From: CAZBBB01 sp964490005
GTDB lineage: Bacteria > Planctomycetota > B15-G4
Assembly: GCA_964490005.1 (NCBI GenBank)
Contig: CAZBBB010000004.1
Span: forward strand, 1-64,000
Direction: 5' to 3'
Length of the DNA: 64,000 nt
Shown here in pieces: positions 56,194 to 64,000 of the stretch. The translations under genes were made by a program, and so were the position numbers. How positions within the stretch are numbered: the first letter of the stretch is position 1; each line of letters starts with the position of its first letter. Under the pieces are notes generated by a model. It was not told where the DNA came from, searched no databases, and worked only from the letters and a program-made list of their open reading frames with translations.

Positions 56194-57135
56194 ATGACCG
56201 CGAGGTCCGCCGGCACGCTCTCGCTCACCGGACGCGATCTCGTCTCGATGCGCGACTTCTCGCGCGAAGAGCTGCTCGCCTTTCTCGACGAGGCGGCCGA
56301 GTTCGAGGGATACGAGCGCCCGATCCTGCAGGGGAAGGTGCTGGGCTCGCTGTTCTTCGAGCCGTCGACGCGGACGAACCTGTCCTTCTCGAGCGCGATG
56401 CAGCGGCTCGGCGGATCGGTCGTCGGCTTCGCCGACTCCAAAGTCTCGAGCACGGCCAAGGGCGAGTCGCTCATCGACACGATCCGCGTCGTCGAGAACT
56501 ACTGCGACATCATCCTGATCCGGCATCCCCTCGAGGGAGCCGCGCGTCTCGCAGGCGAGAGCACGGTCAAGCCGGTGATCAACGCCGGCGACGGCACGAA
56601 CCAGCATCCCACGCAGACGCTGCTCGACCTGTACACGATCCGGCAGCGGCGCGGCCGCCTCGACAACCTCAAGATCGCGTTCGTCGGCGACCTCAAGTAC
56701 AGCCGGACGGTGCACAGCCTGATCGAGACGCTCACGCACTTCGACAACGAGCTGTACCTCATCTCGCCGCAGTCGCTGCGCATCCCGCCCGACTTCATCG
56801 AGGAACTCGAGACGCGCGGAACCGTCTACTACGAGAACGAGGACTTCTTCGCCATCGCTCAGGACGTCGACGTGCTCTACTCCACCCGCATCCAGCAGGA
56901 GCGCTTCCCGGACCCGGTCGAGTACGAGAAGGTGAAGAACGCCTATCGCATCGACCGCGCCTCGATCGAGAAGCTGGGCGGCAACATCACCCTCATGCAC
57001 CCGCTGCCGCGCCTGCAGGAGATCAACCGCGACCTCGACGACTACTCCGGGTCGGCCTACTTCGAGCAGGCCCGCAACGGCGTGACGGTGCGCAAGGCCG
57101 TGCTCAGCATGCTGCTGGGGGTGGCCCGTGTCTGA
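56194..57135 (+). CDS. pyrB: Aspartate carbamoyltransferase catalytic chain
   Basis: A 313-residue enzyme. The carbamoyl-phosphate loop FFEPSTRTNLSF, the KGESLIDTI loop with Lys, GDGTNQHPTQTLLDLYTI and MHPLPRLQEI aspartate loop are complete. It matches class B ATCases, which pair with PyrI. It overlaps pyrI by eight bases, so subunits should be made together. Confidence 0.96.
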   Translation: MTARSAGTLSLTGRDLVSMRDFSREELLAFLDEAAEFEGYERPILQGKVLGSLFFEPSTRTNLSFSSAMQRLGGSVVGFADSKVSSTAKGESLIDTIRVVENYCDIILIRHPLEGAARLAGESTVKPVINAGDGTNQHPTQTLLDLYTIRQRRGRLDNLKIAFVGDLKYSRTVHSLIETLTHFDNELYLISPQSLRIPPDFIEELETRGTVYYENEDFFAIAQDVDVLYSTRIQQERFPDPVEYEKVKNAYRIDRASIEKLGGNITLMHPLPRLQEINRDLDDYSGSAYFEQARNGVTVRKAVLSMLLGVARV

Positions 57136-57595
57136 GAAGGGCGTCGTCGAGCCGACGATCAAGGTCGCCGCGCTGCGCGAGGGGACCGTGATCGATCATC
57201 TCGTCGCGGGCTCGGCGCTCAAGGTGCTGTCGATCCTCGGCATCAGCTTCGACGGCGCGGTGATGATCGGCATGAACCTCGACAGCCGCAAGGCGGGCCG
57301 CAAGGACATCATCAAGATCGAGCGGCGCGAGGTGACGCCCGACGAGGTCGCGCGCATCGGCGTGATCTCGCCGCGCGCGTCCTTCTCGATCATCCGCGAC
57401 TTCCAGGTGGTGAAGAAGTTCACGCCCGCGCTGCCCGCGGTCATCGAGCGCATGATCCGCTGCCCGAACCCGTCGTGCATCAGCACCGCGGAGTGGGTCG
57501 CGACGAAGTTCGAGGTGCTGCGGGCCGACCCGCTGCGCGTGCGCTGCCTGTACTGCGAGCGCTCGCTGAAGAAGGAGGAGATCGAGCTGCTGTGA
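57128..57595 (+). CDS. pyrI: Aspartate carbamoyltransferase regulatory chain
   Basis: A 155-residue PyrI. The N-terminal nucleotide domain (REGTVIDHLVAGSALKVLSIL) binds CTP/ATP; the C-terminal zinc domain holds four Cys (CPNPSC, CLYC). GTG start inside pyrB. PyrI is known mainly from Enterobacteria and Archaea; here it gives ATCase allosteric control by end products. It ends exactly where the next gene on the other strand ends. Confidence 0.96.
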   Translation: MSEKGVVEPTIKVAALREGTVIDHLVAGSALKVLSILGISFDGAVMIGMNLDSRKAGRKDIIKIERREVTPDEVARIGVISPRASFSIIRDFQVVKKFTPALPAVIERMIRCPNPSCISTAEWVATKFEVLRADPLRVRCLYCERSLKKEEIELL

Positions 57596-58462
57596 TCAGC
57601 CGCCCGCGGCGGGGGCGCGCTCGCCGGTCGGCGCCGGCTGTCCGTTGACGACGAGGTTGACCACCGCGAGCACCTGTTCGTGCTTGCCCATGCCCGGCAG
57701 CTCCATCACGTTCGTGATGCGCGTCGGGATCGTGATCTCGCCGAACGTGGCGTAGAGCATCTGCGTCTGGCTCGTCTGGCGCATCATGCCGCCGGCGATG
57801 TCCGTGAGGGTTTCCTGCCGGTCCATGAGCAGCGCCTCGTTCGTCTCGCTGGCCTTGCGCCACACGTAGCTGCTCGTGACCTTCACGGGCAGGGCGCCCA
57901 TGGGCGTCTGCTGCTCCATCTCGATCACGCTGCGCCGCAGCGTGTTGTCCTCGTCGAAGTGGTACGACTGCGCCTTGACGCCGCCGGCCGCGGCCGCCGC
58001 GTCGGCGACGTTCACGACGACCAGGCCGTCCTGGGGCGCGGCCATCGTCGCCACGCCCGTCTCGAGCAGCGAGCTGAGCGGGCGGTTGAGCATGCTCACG
58101 AGCACCTGCTTGCCGTTTTCGATCGCGCCCGCGCGCACGGCCTCGGGCGGCACCTGGGGCGGGAGTTCGAGGGCGTCGTTGGCGGTGATCGTCGCCGTCA
58201 CGGGCGTGCCGGCGGCCCAGCTCACGTGCACCGTCCCGACCTTGCCGATGGTCGGCAGGTCGACGTCGACGTCGAAGGCCAGGCTGGCGAGGCCGGCCTT
58301 CTGCGGGTCGTAGAGCAGCGACTCGGCCTCCATCAGGTAGCCGCGCACCATCTCCGAGGTCTGCGGCGCGGCCTCCGGAGCGCCGGGCGCGGGCGTCGTC
58401 GTCTCGGGTGCGTCCTGGAACGCGCCCATGGCGAGAAGGAGGGCGATCAGCATGGTCGGCAT
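57596..58462 (-). CDS. Secreted protein of unknown function
   Basis: A 288-residue protein with a signal peptide (TMLIALLLAMGAFQ), a proline-rich segment and a domain of beta strands (LASLAFDVDVDLPTIGKVGTV, VTSSYVWRKASETNEAL). The pattern suggests an LolA/LppX-like lipoprotein-carrier fold, but no lipobox Cys is present. Its stop abuts the pyrI stop with zero gap. ATG 58453 is an alternative start. Not similar to any family that I recognise. Confidence 0.6.
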   Translation of the reverse strand: MPTMLIALLLAMGAFQDAPETTTPAPGAPEAAPQTSEMVRGYLMEAESLLYDPQKAGLASLAFDVDVDLPTIGKVGTVHVSWAAGTPVTATITANDALELPPQVPPEAVRAGAIENGKQVLVSMLNRPLSSLLETGVATMAAPQDGLVVVNVADAAAAAGGVKAQSYHFDEDNTLRRSVIEMEQQTPMGALPVKVTSSYVWRKASETNEALLMDRQETLTDIAGGMMRQTSQTQMLYATFGEITIPTRITNVMELPGMGKHEQVLAVVNLVVNGQPAPTGERAPAAGG

Positions 58463-58564
58463 GGCAGGGTCTCCGCGAAGGCGCGGCATCGTAACCGAAG
58501 GGGCGTCGGCGAACGATTCGGCGCACGGCGCCCCCGGTGCGTGGCGGCCGTGCAGCCGCGCGGC

Positions 58565-58570
58565 TAGAAT
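58565..58570 (+). promoter_or_regulatory. -10-like TAGAAT before purF
   Basis: TAGAAT lies 33 bases before the purF ATG, the same hexamer found ahead of the genes at 22505 and 55381. No PurR-like operator is evident. Confidence 0.4.
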
Positions 58571-58603
58571 CGCTGGCTCCCACCGAGGCGGCGAGCGAAC
58601 GAG

Positions 58604-60058
58604 ATGTGCGGATTCATCGGCATCGTCGGCCCTCCCGGAGCGGAGGTCTTCCCGCAGCTGATCTCGGGGCTGCTGGCCATCCAGCACCGCGGCCAGGACG
58701 CCGCCGGCGCGCTCACCTGGGACGGCCGGTTCCACCTGCACAAGGGGCGGGGGCTGGTGCGGGACGCCTTCGGCGAGGCCGAGGCGCAGCGCCTGCGCGG
58801 CTGGGCCGGCATCGGCCACGTGCGCTACCCGACCGTGGGCGCGGGCAGCGTCGAGGACGCGCAGCCCTTCGTGATCGCCTATCCGTTCGGCATCGGCATG
58901 GTGCACAACGGCAACGTCACGAACTTCGACGAGATCAAGCAGCAGCTCTCCGCCGACTCGCACTGGCACATCAACAGCACCTGCGATCTCGAAGGGCTGC
59001 TCAACGTCCTGGGCGACGAACTCGCGCAGCAGGAGATCGACACGCTCGCGCCCGAGCACGTGTTCGCGGCGGTCGAGGGCGTCTTCCGGCGCGTCAAGGG
59101 CGCCTACTCCGTCGTCGGCCTGATCGCGGGCGGCGGCATGTACGCCTTCCGTGACCCCTACGGCATCAAGCCGATCATCGTCGGCGAGCGCACCGACGAG
59201 CGCGGCCGCCGCAGCTGGGCCATCGCTTCCGAGAGCGTGCTCATGGACCTGCTCGACTTCCACAGCACCTTCGATCTCGCGGCGGGCGAGGCGCTGTACA
59301 TCGACCCCGAGGGACGGCTGCATCGCCGCAAGCTCGCCGACAAGCCGCACTCGCCGTGCCTGTTCGAGTGGGTCTACTTCGCGCGGCCCGATTCCTTCCT
59401 CGACCGCGTCAGCGTCTACAAGACCCGGTTGCGGCTCGGCGAGTCGATGGCCGACGCTTGGCGCGCGACGGGCTGGAGCGCCGACGTGATCATCCCCGTC
59501 CCGGAATCCGCGACGACCTCGGCCATGGCGATGGCGCGCGCCCTCGACATGAAGTACCGCGAGGGTCTCGTCAAGAACCGCTACATCGGCCGCACGTTCA
59601 TCATGGCGAGCAATCGCGTGCGGCAGTCCTCGATCCGCCAGAAGCTCAACACGATCCAGCTCGAATTCGAGGGCAAGGACGTGCTGCTGGTGGACGACTC
59701 GATCGTGCGCGGCAACACGTCGCGGCAGATCGTCGACCTCGCGCGCCGCGCCGGGGCGCGCAAGGTCTACTTCGCCAGCGTGTCGCCGCCACTGCGCCAC
59801 CCGTGCATCTACGGCATCGACATGTCGACGAAGAACGAGTTCGTCGCCAAGGAACGCACGCCCGCGCAGGTCGCCGAGGCGATCGGCGCCGACGGCGTGG
59901 TCTACCAGTCGCTCGAGAACCTCGAGGCCGCCGTGATGGACGGCAATCCGTCGATCCGGCAGGCGTGCAGCGCCTGCTTCTCGGGGGTCTACCCCACCGG
60001 CGACGTCACCGAAGAGCAACTCGCGCGCATCGAAGCCGAGCGTCTCGTCCAGCAATGA
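58604..60058 (+). CDS. purF: Amidophosphoribosyltransferase
   Basis: A 484-residue enzyme for the first step of purine synthesis. The N-terminal glutaminase has catalytic Cys2 (MCGFIGIVG), so no propeptide is removed; QHRGQDAAG and NGNVTNF follow. The C-terminal PRPP motif VLLVDDSIVRGNTSRQI is intact. Cysteines in a SACFSG block and elsewhere could bind an Fe-S cluster as in B. subtilis, but the full set is not certain. Monocistronic between unknowns. Confidence 0.95.
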   Translation: MCGFIGIVGPPGAEVFPQLISGLLAIQHRGQDAAGALTWDGRFHLHKGRGLVRDAFGEAEAQRLRGWAGIGHVRYPTVGAGSVEDAQPFVIAYPFGIGMVHNGNVTNFDEIKQQLSADSHWHINSTCDLEGLLNVLGDELAQQEIDTLAPEHVFAAVEGVFRRVKGAYSVVGLIAGGGMYAFRDPYGIKPIIVGERTDERGRRSWAIASESVLMDLLDFHSTFDLAAGEALYIDPEGRLHRRKLADKPHSPCLFEWVYFARPDSFLDRVSVYKTRLRLGESMADAWRATGWSADVIIPVPESATTSAMAMARALDMKYREGLVKNRYIGRTFIMASNRVRQSSIRQKLNTIQLEFEGKDVLLVDDSIVRGNTSRQIVDLARRAGARKVYFASVSPPLRHPCIYGIDMSTKNEFVAKERTPAQVAEAIGADGVVYQSLENLEAAVMDGNPSIRQACSACFSGVYPTGDVTEEQLARIEAERLVQQ

Positions 60059-60152
60059 AGCGCCTCCGTTCCCGCCGAGGACGGCGCGCCCCCCGGATCC
60101 CGGCCCTGTCCCGCAGCCGGCGCCCCGCGCGCCGCGCCCCTGGAGACCAGAG

Positions 60153-60413
60153 ATGAAGAGCACGATGCTGTCGCTGCTGAAGTTCGGCTGCGACAACCCG
60201 CAGTGCCTGTTCGAGTGCTGGATCAACCGGAACAACAACATGCTGATCCACTACAACGCCGACATGTCGGCGCTGCTCGACTGGCTCTGCCCCGAGTGCA
60301 AGACCGGGCACCTGCGCTACGCCCCGGCCAACGCGCGCTTCGAGTTCGAGCTGCGCAAGAACCCCAAGGCCGAGTCGGGCGGCGGCGAGGGGCCGGCCTC
60401 CGAGGGCGGCTGA
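60153..60413 (+). CDS. Small Cys-rich, possibly zinc-binding protein
   Basis: An 86-residue protein with five Cys: FGCDNPQCLFECWIN and WLCPECKTGHL. The CxxC plus CxxxxC arrangement suggests a treble-clef or zinc ribbon. The C-terminus is Gly- and Ser-rich. A GGAG-like site precedes the ATG (CTGGAGACCAGAG). I do not recognise a family. It follows purF by 94 bases and could be cotranscribed with it. Confidence 0.6.
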   Translation: MKSTMLSLLKFGCDNPQCLFECWINRNNNMLIHYNADMSALLDWLCPECKTGHLRYAPANARFEFELRKNPKAESGGGEGPASEGG

Positions 60414-60414
60414 G

Positions 60415-60792
60415 CTATTCCGCGCCGGCCGAGCGCGCGTCGATGCGCTCGGTGCCGGGGGCCGGCCGGACGGCCGGCTCGAACCGGAACGAGATGCTGA
60501 CCTCGCCGAGGTCGAAGGTGTCGAGCAGCCCGGTGGGCGTCTCGGCGCGGCGGTGCACGTCGGGCTTGAGCGAATAGTTGATGTGCCGGCCGTCGCGGCG
60601 GCTGCGGATGACGCCGGCGCTGCGCAGGATCGCGAGGTGATGGCTCACCTTGGGCTGGTCGAGCCCGAGCCGGTCGACGAGGTCCGAGACGCAATACTCG
60701 CCGGTCACGAGGATCGCGAGGATCGCCAACCGGTTCGGGTCGCAGAGGGCCTTGAGGCCCCGCGCCATCCGGATCGAGTCGAGCTGCTGCAT
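60415..60792 (-). CDS. ArsR-family winged-helix regulator
   Basis: A 125-residue repressor. The ArsR HTH reads YCVSDLVDRLGLDQPKVSHHLAIL with a wing RSRRDGRHINYSL. A Cys at the start of helix 3 (GEYCVSDL) mimics the ELCVCDL metal site of ArsR but with only one Cys, so metal sensing is uncertain. A C-terminal beta segment is unusual. I chose the ATG at 60792 with GAGGG upstream. The gene diverges from the FAD oxidoreductase and may control it. Confidence 0.82.
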   Translation of the reverse strand: MQQLDSIRMARGLKALCDPNRLAILAILVTGEYCVSDLVDRLGLDQPKVSHHLAILRSAGVIRSRRDGRHINYSLKPDVHRRAETPTGLLDTFDLGEVSISFRFEPAVRPAPGTERIDARSAGAE

Positions 60793-60991
60793 ACGGCCCT
60801 CTATGCGCCTGCCCATGCTGCCCGCATCCCTCCCGAGGGACACGCCGGGCTCCATTATGGACTACCGTCGGCGGATCCCCGCACGATTCTGTCGACCCGG
60901 CGGGCGGATGACCGGAGCCTTCAAGGCGCGCACGGCGCCCGGTCGACAGGGACCGCTCGGCGCAAGCGGGGCGGCCTGTGCTCCGACGCGC

Positions 60992-60997
60992 TATGAT
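60992..60997 (+). promoter_or_regulatory. -10-like TATGAT before FAD oxidoreductase
   Basis: TATGAT lies on the plus strand in the divergent gap after the ArsR gene. It overlaps an in-frame ATG (60993), so translation probably starts downstream at GTG 61038. Confidence 0.4.
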
Positions 60998-61037
60998 CGC
61001 CCGCTTTTCCACGGACCCGTCGCCCCGGAAGCCTCGC

Positions 61038-62513
61038 GTGACCCCCCCGACCAGCGAGCGTCCGGCCGGCCCCGTCGTGATCGTGGGCGCGGGCATGGCC
61101 GGCCTCGGCGCCGCCCTCACGCTGCAGCGCGCGGGGCGCGACGTCGTCGTGCTCGAACGTCTCGACGTCGTGGGCGGCCTGGCGCGCTCGGTCGAGGTGC
61201 GCGGCCACGTCTTCGATGTCGGGCCCCACTACTTCTTCCTCGACGTCTCCGAGGAGGTCAATGCGCTGGTGAAGTCGTGCGTGCGCCCGGAGGAATGGCG
61301 CCCGATCGACTTCAAGATCAACGCGCTCATCGGACGCGCCGACGTCCCCTGGCCGCCGACGGCGAGCGCGGCCTTCAAGCTGCCGCCGTCGGGCATCTAC
61401 CGCTTCCTGCGCAACGCCATCAAGAGCGAAGTGCCTCCGCACAAGCTGGCCCGCGACTTCCTGCAGCGCTGCTACGGCGACAAGATGTACCGCATCTTCC
61501 TCGGGCCCTATCTCAAGAAGAAGGTGCCGCCTTCGAACGGGGCCGAGGCCCTGCACCGCGACTGGTGGAACCAGACGGCGCGCACGATCCACAACCTGCC
61601 CGACGCCAAGCGCGACAAGATCCTCCAGACCGAGCCGCAGCTCGTGGAGCGCTATCTCGCGCGCTACCCGCAGCCCAAGCCGGCGCCCGGCGCCGCGGCG
61701 CCGGCCAAGCCGCCCGCGCCCACCGGCATCAAGCGCGTCTGGCGCATCGCGCAGGGCCTGACGCGCACGGCCTTCGCGGCCAACTACAAGAAGGTGCTCT
61801 ACCCGCCCGGCGGCGTGGGCCAGATCACCGAGCGCATGGCGGAGGACTACCGCGCCAAGGGCGGGCCGCTGCACCTGCGCGCGAGCAACGTCGCGCTGCA
61901 GCACGACGGCCGGCGCGTCACGCGCGTGAGCTGGGACGGCGGCGTCGTCGAGGACCCGGCGCACGTCATCTGGACGGGTTCGATCCACCGGCTGTGCTCG
62001 CTGCTCGGCGTGCCGCGCGAGGAGCTGCCCTTCATGACCATCCTGCTGGGCATGCTGCTCGTCGACAAGCCGCTCAAGGCCGGCGAAGACCTCTACACCT
62101 ACGTCGCCGACCCGCAGATCGTGTTCAACCGCATCTACTATCCCAACCGCTCGGTCGGCGGCCTGTGCCCCCCGGGCAAGGACAGCGTCTGCGTCGAGAT
62201 CACGCCCTACGACGAGCGCGACGTGGCCGACCCCACGCGCCTCACCGACGCGATCAAGGAGGGTCTCGCGAAGCTCGGCGTGTGCCGGCCGCAGGACATC
62301 TCGCACGTGCACTACATGTTCGTGCCCGACAGCTATCCGGTGTACCCGATGGACTACCGCGAGAAGCTCGACCGCATCTGGGCGCAGCTCGGGCGCTTCG
62401 AGAACGTGCACAGCATCGGGCGCTCGGGACAGTTCTGGTACAACAACATGGCGCGCTCGATGCGGGCGGGCATCGAGACGGCGCAGGACGTCCTGGGCAC
62501 CTTCAAGGCCTGA
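61038..62513 (+). CDS. FAD-dependent amine-oxidase/protoporphyrinogen-oxidase-like protein
   Basis: A 491-residue flavoprotein. The dinucleotide fold VVIVGAGMAGLGAALTLQ opens it, then LERLDVVGGLARSVE and DVGPHYFFL, the FAD signature of amine-oxidase/UDP-galactopyranose-mutase relatives. A C-terminal FWYNNMARSM block completes the fold. The GTG at 61038 is chosen because a -10-like motif covers the upstream ATG. It is followed after eight bases by a GT4 gene, so it may modify a sugar or carotenoid-like substrate. Confidence 0.78.
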   Translation: MTPPTSERPAGPVVIVGAGMAGLGAALTLQRAGRDVVVLERLDVVGGLARSVEVRGHVFDVGPHYFFLDVSEEVNALVKSCVRPEEWRPIDFKINALIGRADVPWPPTASAAFKLPPSGIYRFLRNAIKSEVPPHKLARDFLQRCYGDKMYRIFLGPYLKKKVPPSNGAEALHRDWWNQTARTIHNLPDAKRDKILQTEPQLVERYLARYPQPKPAPGAAAPAKPPAPTGIKRVWRIAQGLTRTAFAANYKKVLYPPGGVGQITERMAEDYRAKGGPLHLRASNVALQHDGRRVTRVSWDGGVVEDPAHVIWTGSIHRLCSLLGVPREELPFMTILLGMLLVDKPLKAGEDLYTYVADPQIVFNRIYYPNRSVGGLCPPGKDSVCVEITPYDERDVADPTRLTDAIKEGLAKLGVCRPQDISHVHYMFVPDSYPVYPMDYREKLDRIWAQLGRFENVHSIGRSGQFWYNNMARSMRAGIETAQDVLGTFKA

Positions 62514-62521
62514 GCGGCGAC

Positions 62522-63661
62522 GTGGCCGACAACATCCTGATGGTCTCGGCCGACCGGTGGGTCGTGGCCGGCGACAAGGGGCCCTTCCACTACATGCTCG
62601 AGGCCTTCGCGCCTCACTGGGGCCGCGTCGACGTCATCGGCCTGCGCCCCGAGCGGCGCGTGCACGCGACGGTCTTCGGCAACGTGCACCTGCACCACCC
62701 GACGGGCGGCAAGCTGGCGCAGGCGGGATTCATCGCGAAGACCGGTGCGCGCCTCGCCCGCGAGCGCGACTACGCCGTGATGACCAGCCACGACTACAAC
62801 CCCTTCTACAACGGATGGGGCGCGTGGCGCGTCGCGCGCGCGACGGGCATTCCGTGGGTCTCGGAGATCCACCACGTGCCCGGTCACCCCCGCGCCGCCA
62901 CGATGCGCGAACGCGTCGATCGTCTCGCCACGCGGCGCTGGGTGCGCTGGGCCGCCTCGCGCGCGGCCGGCTTCCGCGTCGTGAACGGCGTCGAGCTGCC
63001 GACGCTGCTGCAGGGCTGGGGCGTGCCGGCCGGCAGGATCCACGTGTTGCCCTCGCTGTATCTCGACCTGGAGACCTTCACGCCGGAAGGCCCGCGGGCC
63101 GAGCCGGTCGACCTGCTCATGGTCGGGCGGCTCGTGCCGAGCAAGGGCGTGTTGCAGGTGCTCGACGCCCTGGCGCGTCTCGCGCGGCGCGGGTTGCGCG
63201 GCACGACCCTGCATCTCGTCGGACGCGGCCCGCAGGCCGCGCGCATCCGCGCGCACGCCGAGCGCCTCGGTCTGCGCTCGCAGCTGCGCACGACCGAATG
63301 GATCGCGGATGCGGCGGGCCTCGCCGCGGCGTATCGCTCGGCGCGCTACCTGGTCATGGCCTCGACCAGCGAAGGTGGACCGCGCGTCGCCGCCGAGGCC
63401 ATGGCCTGCGGCACGCCGGTCATCGGCACCGCGGTCGGCCTGATGCCCGAGCTGGTCCGCGACCGGCACAACGGGCTGCTCTACGACGGGCGCGTCGAGG
63501 GCCTGACGCTGACGCTGCAGCGCGCGCTCACCGATCCGAGCACCGAGACCGCCCTGCGCGCGGCGCTGCCGGGCGACCTGTCGGCCTACGGACGCGAGCG
63601 GGTCATCGCGCGGCTCGCCGAGGGGCTCAGGAGCCTGGGCGCGGCGCATCGCCGCCCCTGA
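62522..63661 (+). CDS. GT4-family glycosyltransferase
   Basis: A 379-residue GT-B enzyme. The N-terminal domain has DKGPFHYMLEAF and SHDYNPFYNGWG; the C-terminal donor domain has LMVGRLVPSKGVLQVLDAL, and ASTSEGGPRVAAEAMACGTPVIG, the GT4 E-x7-E motif. GTG start. It is paired with the oxidoreductase upstream and ends by overlapping the 3' end of the Clp gene on the other strand by 35 bases. Substrate unknown. Confidence 0.85.
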   Translation: MADNILMVSADRWVVAGDKGPFHYMLEAFAPHWGRVDVIGLRPERRVHATVFGNVHLHHPTGGKLAQAGFIAKTGARLARERDYAVMTSHDYNPFYNGWGAWRVARATGIPWVSEIHHVPGHPRAATMRERVDRLATRRWVRWAASRAAGFRVVNGVELPTLLQGWGVPAGRIHVLPSLYLDLETFTPEGPRAEPVDLLMVGRLVPSKGVLQVLDALARLARRGLRGTTLHLVGRGPQAARIRAHAERLGLRSQLRTTEWIADAAGLAAAYRSARYLVMASTSEGGPRVAAEAMACGTPVIGTAVGLMPELVRDRHNGLLYDGRVEGLTLTLQRALTDPSTETALRAALPGDLSAYGRERVIARLAEGLRSLGAAHRRP

Positions 63662-64000
63662 GCGCGGGGCCGCCGGGCAGGCACACGAAGGGCTTCCCGT
63701 CGAGCCGCAGGCAGACGGTGTCGTTCTCGACGGCGAGGCGCAGCTCCTCGACCCCGTCGAAGACCTCCGAGACGGCGGCGTCGCTGAGCAGCGAGATGAC
63801 CATGCGCTCGACGTTGCGTTCGACGTGCCGCGCCCCGAGGCGCGCGTCGTAGCCGCGCGTCGCCACCAGCTTCACGACCTCGTCGTCGAAGACCAGGCGC
63901 TTGCCGCGCGACGTCCAGCGCTCGGTTTCCGCGGCGAGGATGCGCGCCGCGATGTCGAGCATGTCCGACTCGTCGAGCACGCGGAAGGGCACGATCTCGT
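63627..64000 (-). CDS. Clp-type AAA+ ATPase, C-terminal fragment (5' end beyond window)
   Basis: The visible 124 codons are the C-terminal part of a ClpA/ClpB/ClpC-like ATPase: EIVPFRVLDESDMLDIA, then VVKLVATRGYDARLGARHVERNVERMV, the sensor-2 small-domain Arg motif. The gene continues past the right edge. The tail is longer and more acidic than usual. The ClpB versus ClpC choice cannot be made without the N-terminal domain. Confidence 0.8.
   Translation of the reverse strand, partial: EIVPFRVLDESDMLDIAARILAAETERWTSRGKRLVFDDEVVKLVATRGYDARLGARHVERNVERMVISLLSDAAVSEVFDGVEELRLAVENDTVCLRLDGKPFVCLPGGPALRGGDAPRPGS

Overview
This 64 kb window is very GC-rich bacterial chromosome, almost entirely coding, with mostly housekeeping genes and short or overlapping gene junctions. 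I see no phage, IS, CRISPR, rRNA or tRNA. A lipid A/Kdo export set (kpsF/kdsD-like, kdsC, a giant LptC/LptA-like protein, lptD) shows a Gram-negative envelope. A receiver-HDOD protein, PilM/PilN-type pilus genes, a long insertion-bearing signal peptidase, a protein carrying only the C-terminal part of a GspG pseudopilin, and a long HPr-domain protein together suggest a high-GC member of Planctomycetota or a related lineage. That assignment is inference: no rRNA gene is present to fix it.

Layout. 1-11.1 kb (minus strand): receiver-HDOD protein (cut by the left edge), membrane histidine kinase, PilO-like and PilM-PilN fusion proteins, an ECF sigma/anti-sigma pair with a small periplasmic-type protein, ribBA and gyrA. 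11.3-12.9 kb (plus): a second sigma/anti-sigma-like pair. 12.9-21.3 kb (minus): spermidine-synthase-like membrane fusion, dapF, two glycosyltransferases, signal peptidase I, mgtE. 21.4-23.8 kb (plus): an unknown protein and an isopropylmalate/homocitrate synthase homologue. 23.8-28.9 kb (minus): TIM-barrel protein, rsmB, fmt, trx, scpA, site-2 protease. 29-35.9 kb (plus): kdsD-like, kdsC, LptC/A-like, lptD, tatA.

36-49.8 kb (minus) is the replication-initiation side of the window: reading leftward, an RpoD-like sigma factor, hemW, pabA, pyrF, a full bacillithiol set (bshC, bshB, bshA), a cysteine desulfurase, then dnaA, dnaN, dciA, gyrB. Transcription diverges at about 49.8-49.9 kb. To the right (plus) come a 431-residue protein ending in an HPr domain, a clear parS site and parB without an adjacent parA. 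52.3-64 kb holds a small TPR-like anchored protein, a large secreted protein ending in a GspG-like domain, a DUF374 acyltransferase, pyrBI, a secreted unknown, purF, a small Cys-rich protein, an ArsR-type regulator, an FAD oxidoreductase/glycosyltransferase pair and the 3' end of a Clp-type ATPase (cut by the right edge).

The most interesting signals are the HPr fusion beside parS/parB, a parS half-site inside the predicted dnaA promoter, sharp AT-rich patches (down to about 16% G+C by hand count) that lie only between 39.8 and 52.8 kb and partly inside conserved genes, the repeat-built LptC/A protein, the unknown-domain/GspG chimera, and the complete bacillithiol operon.
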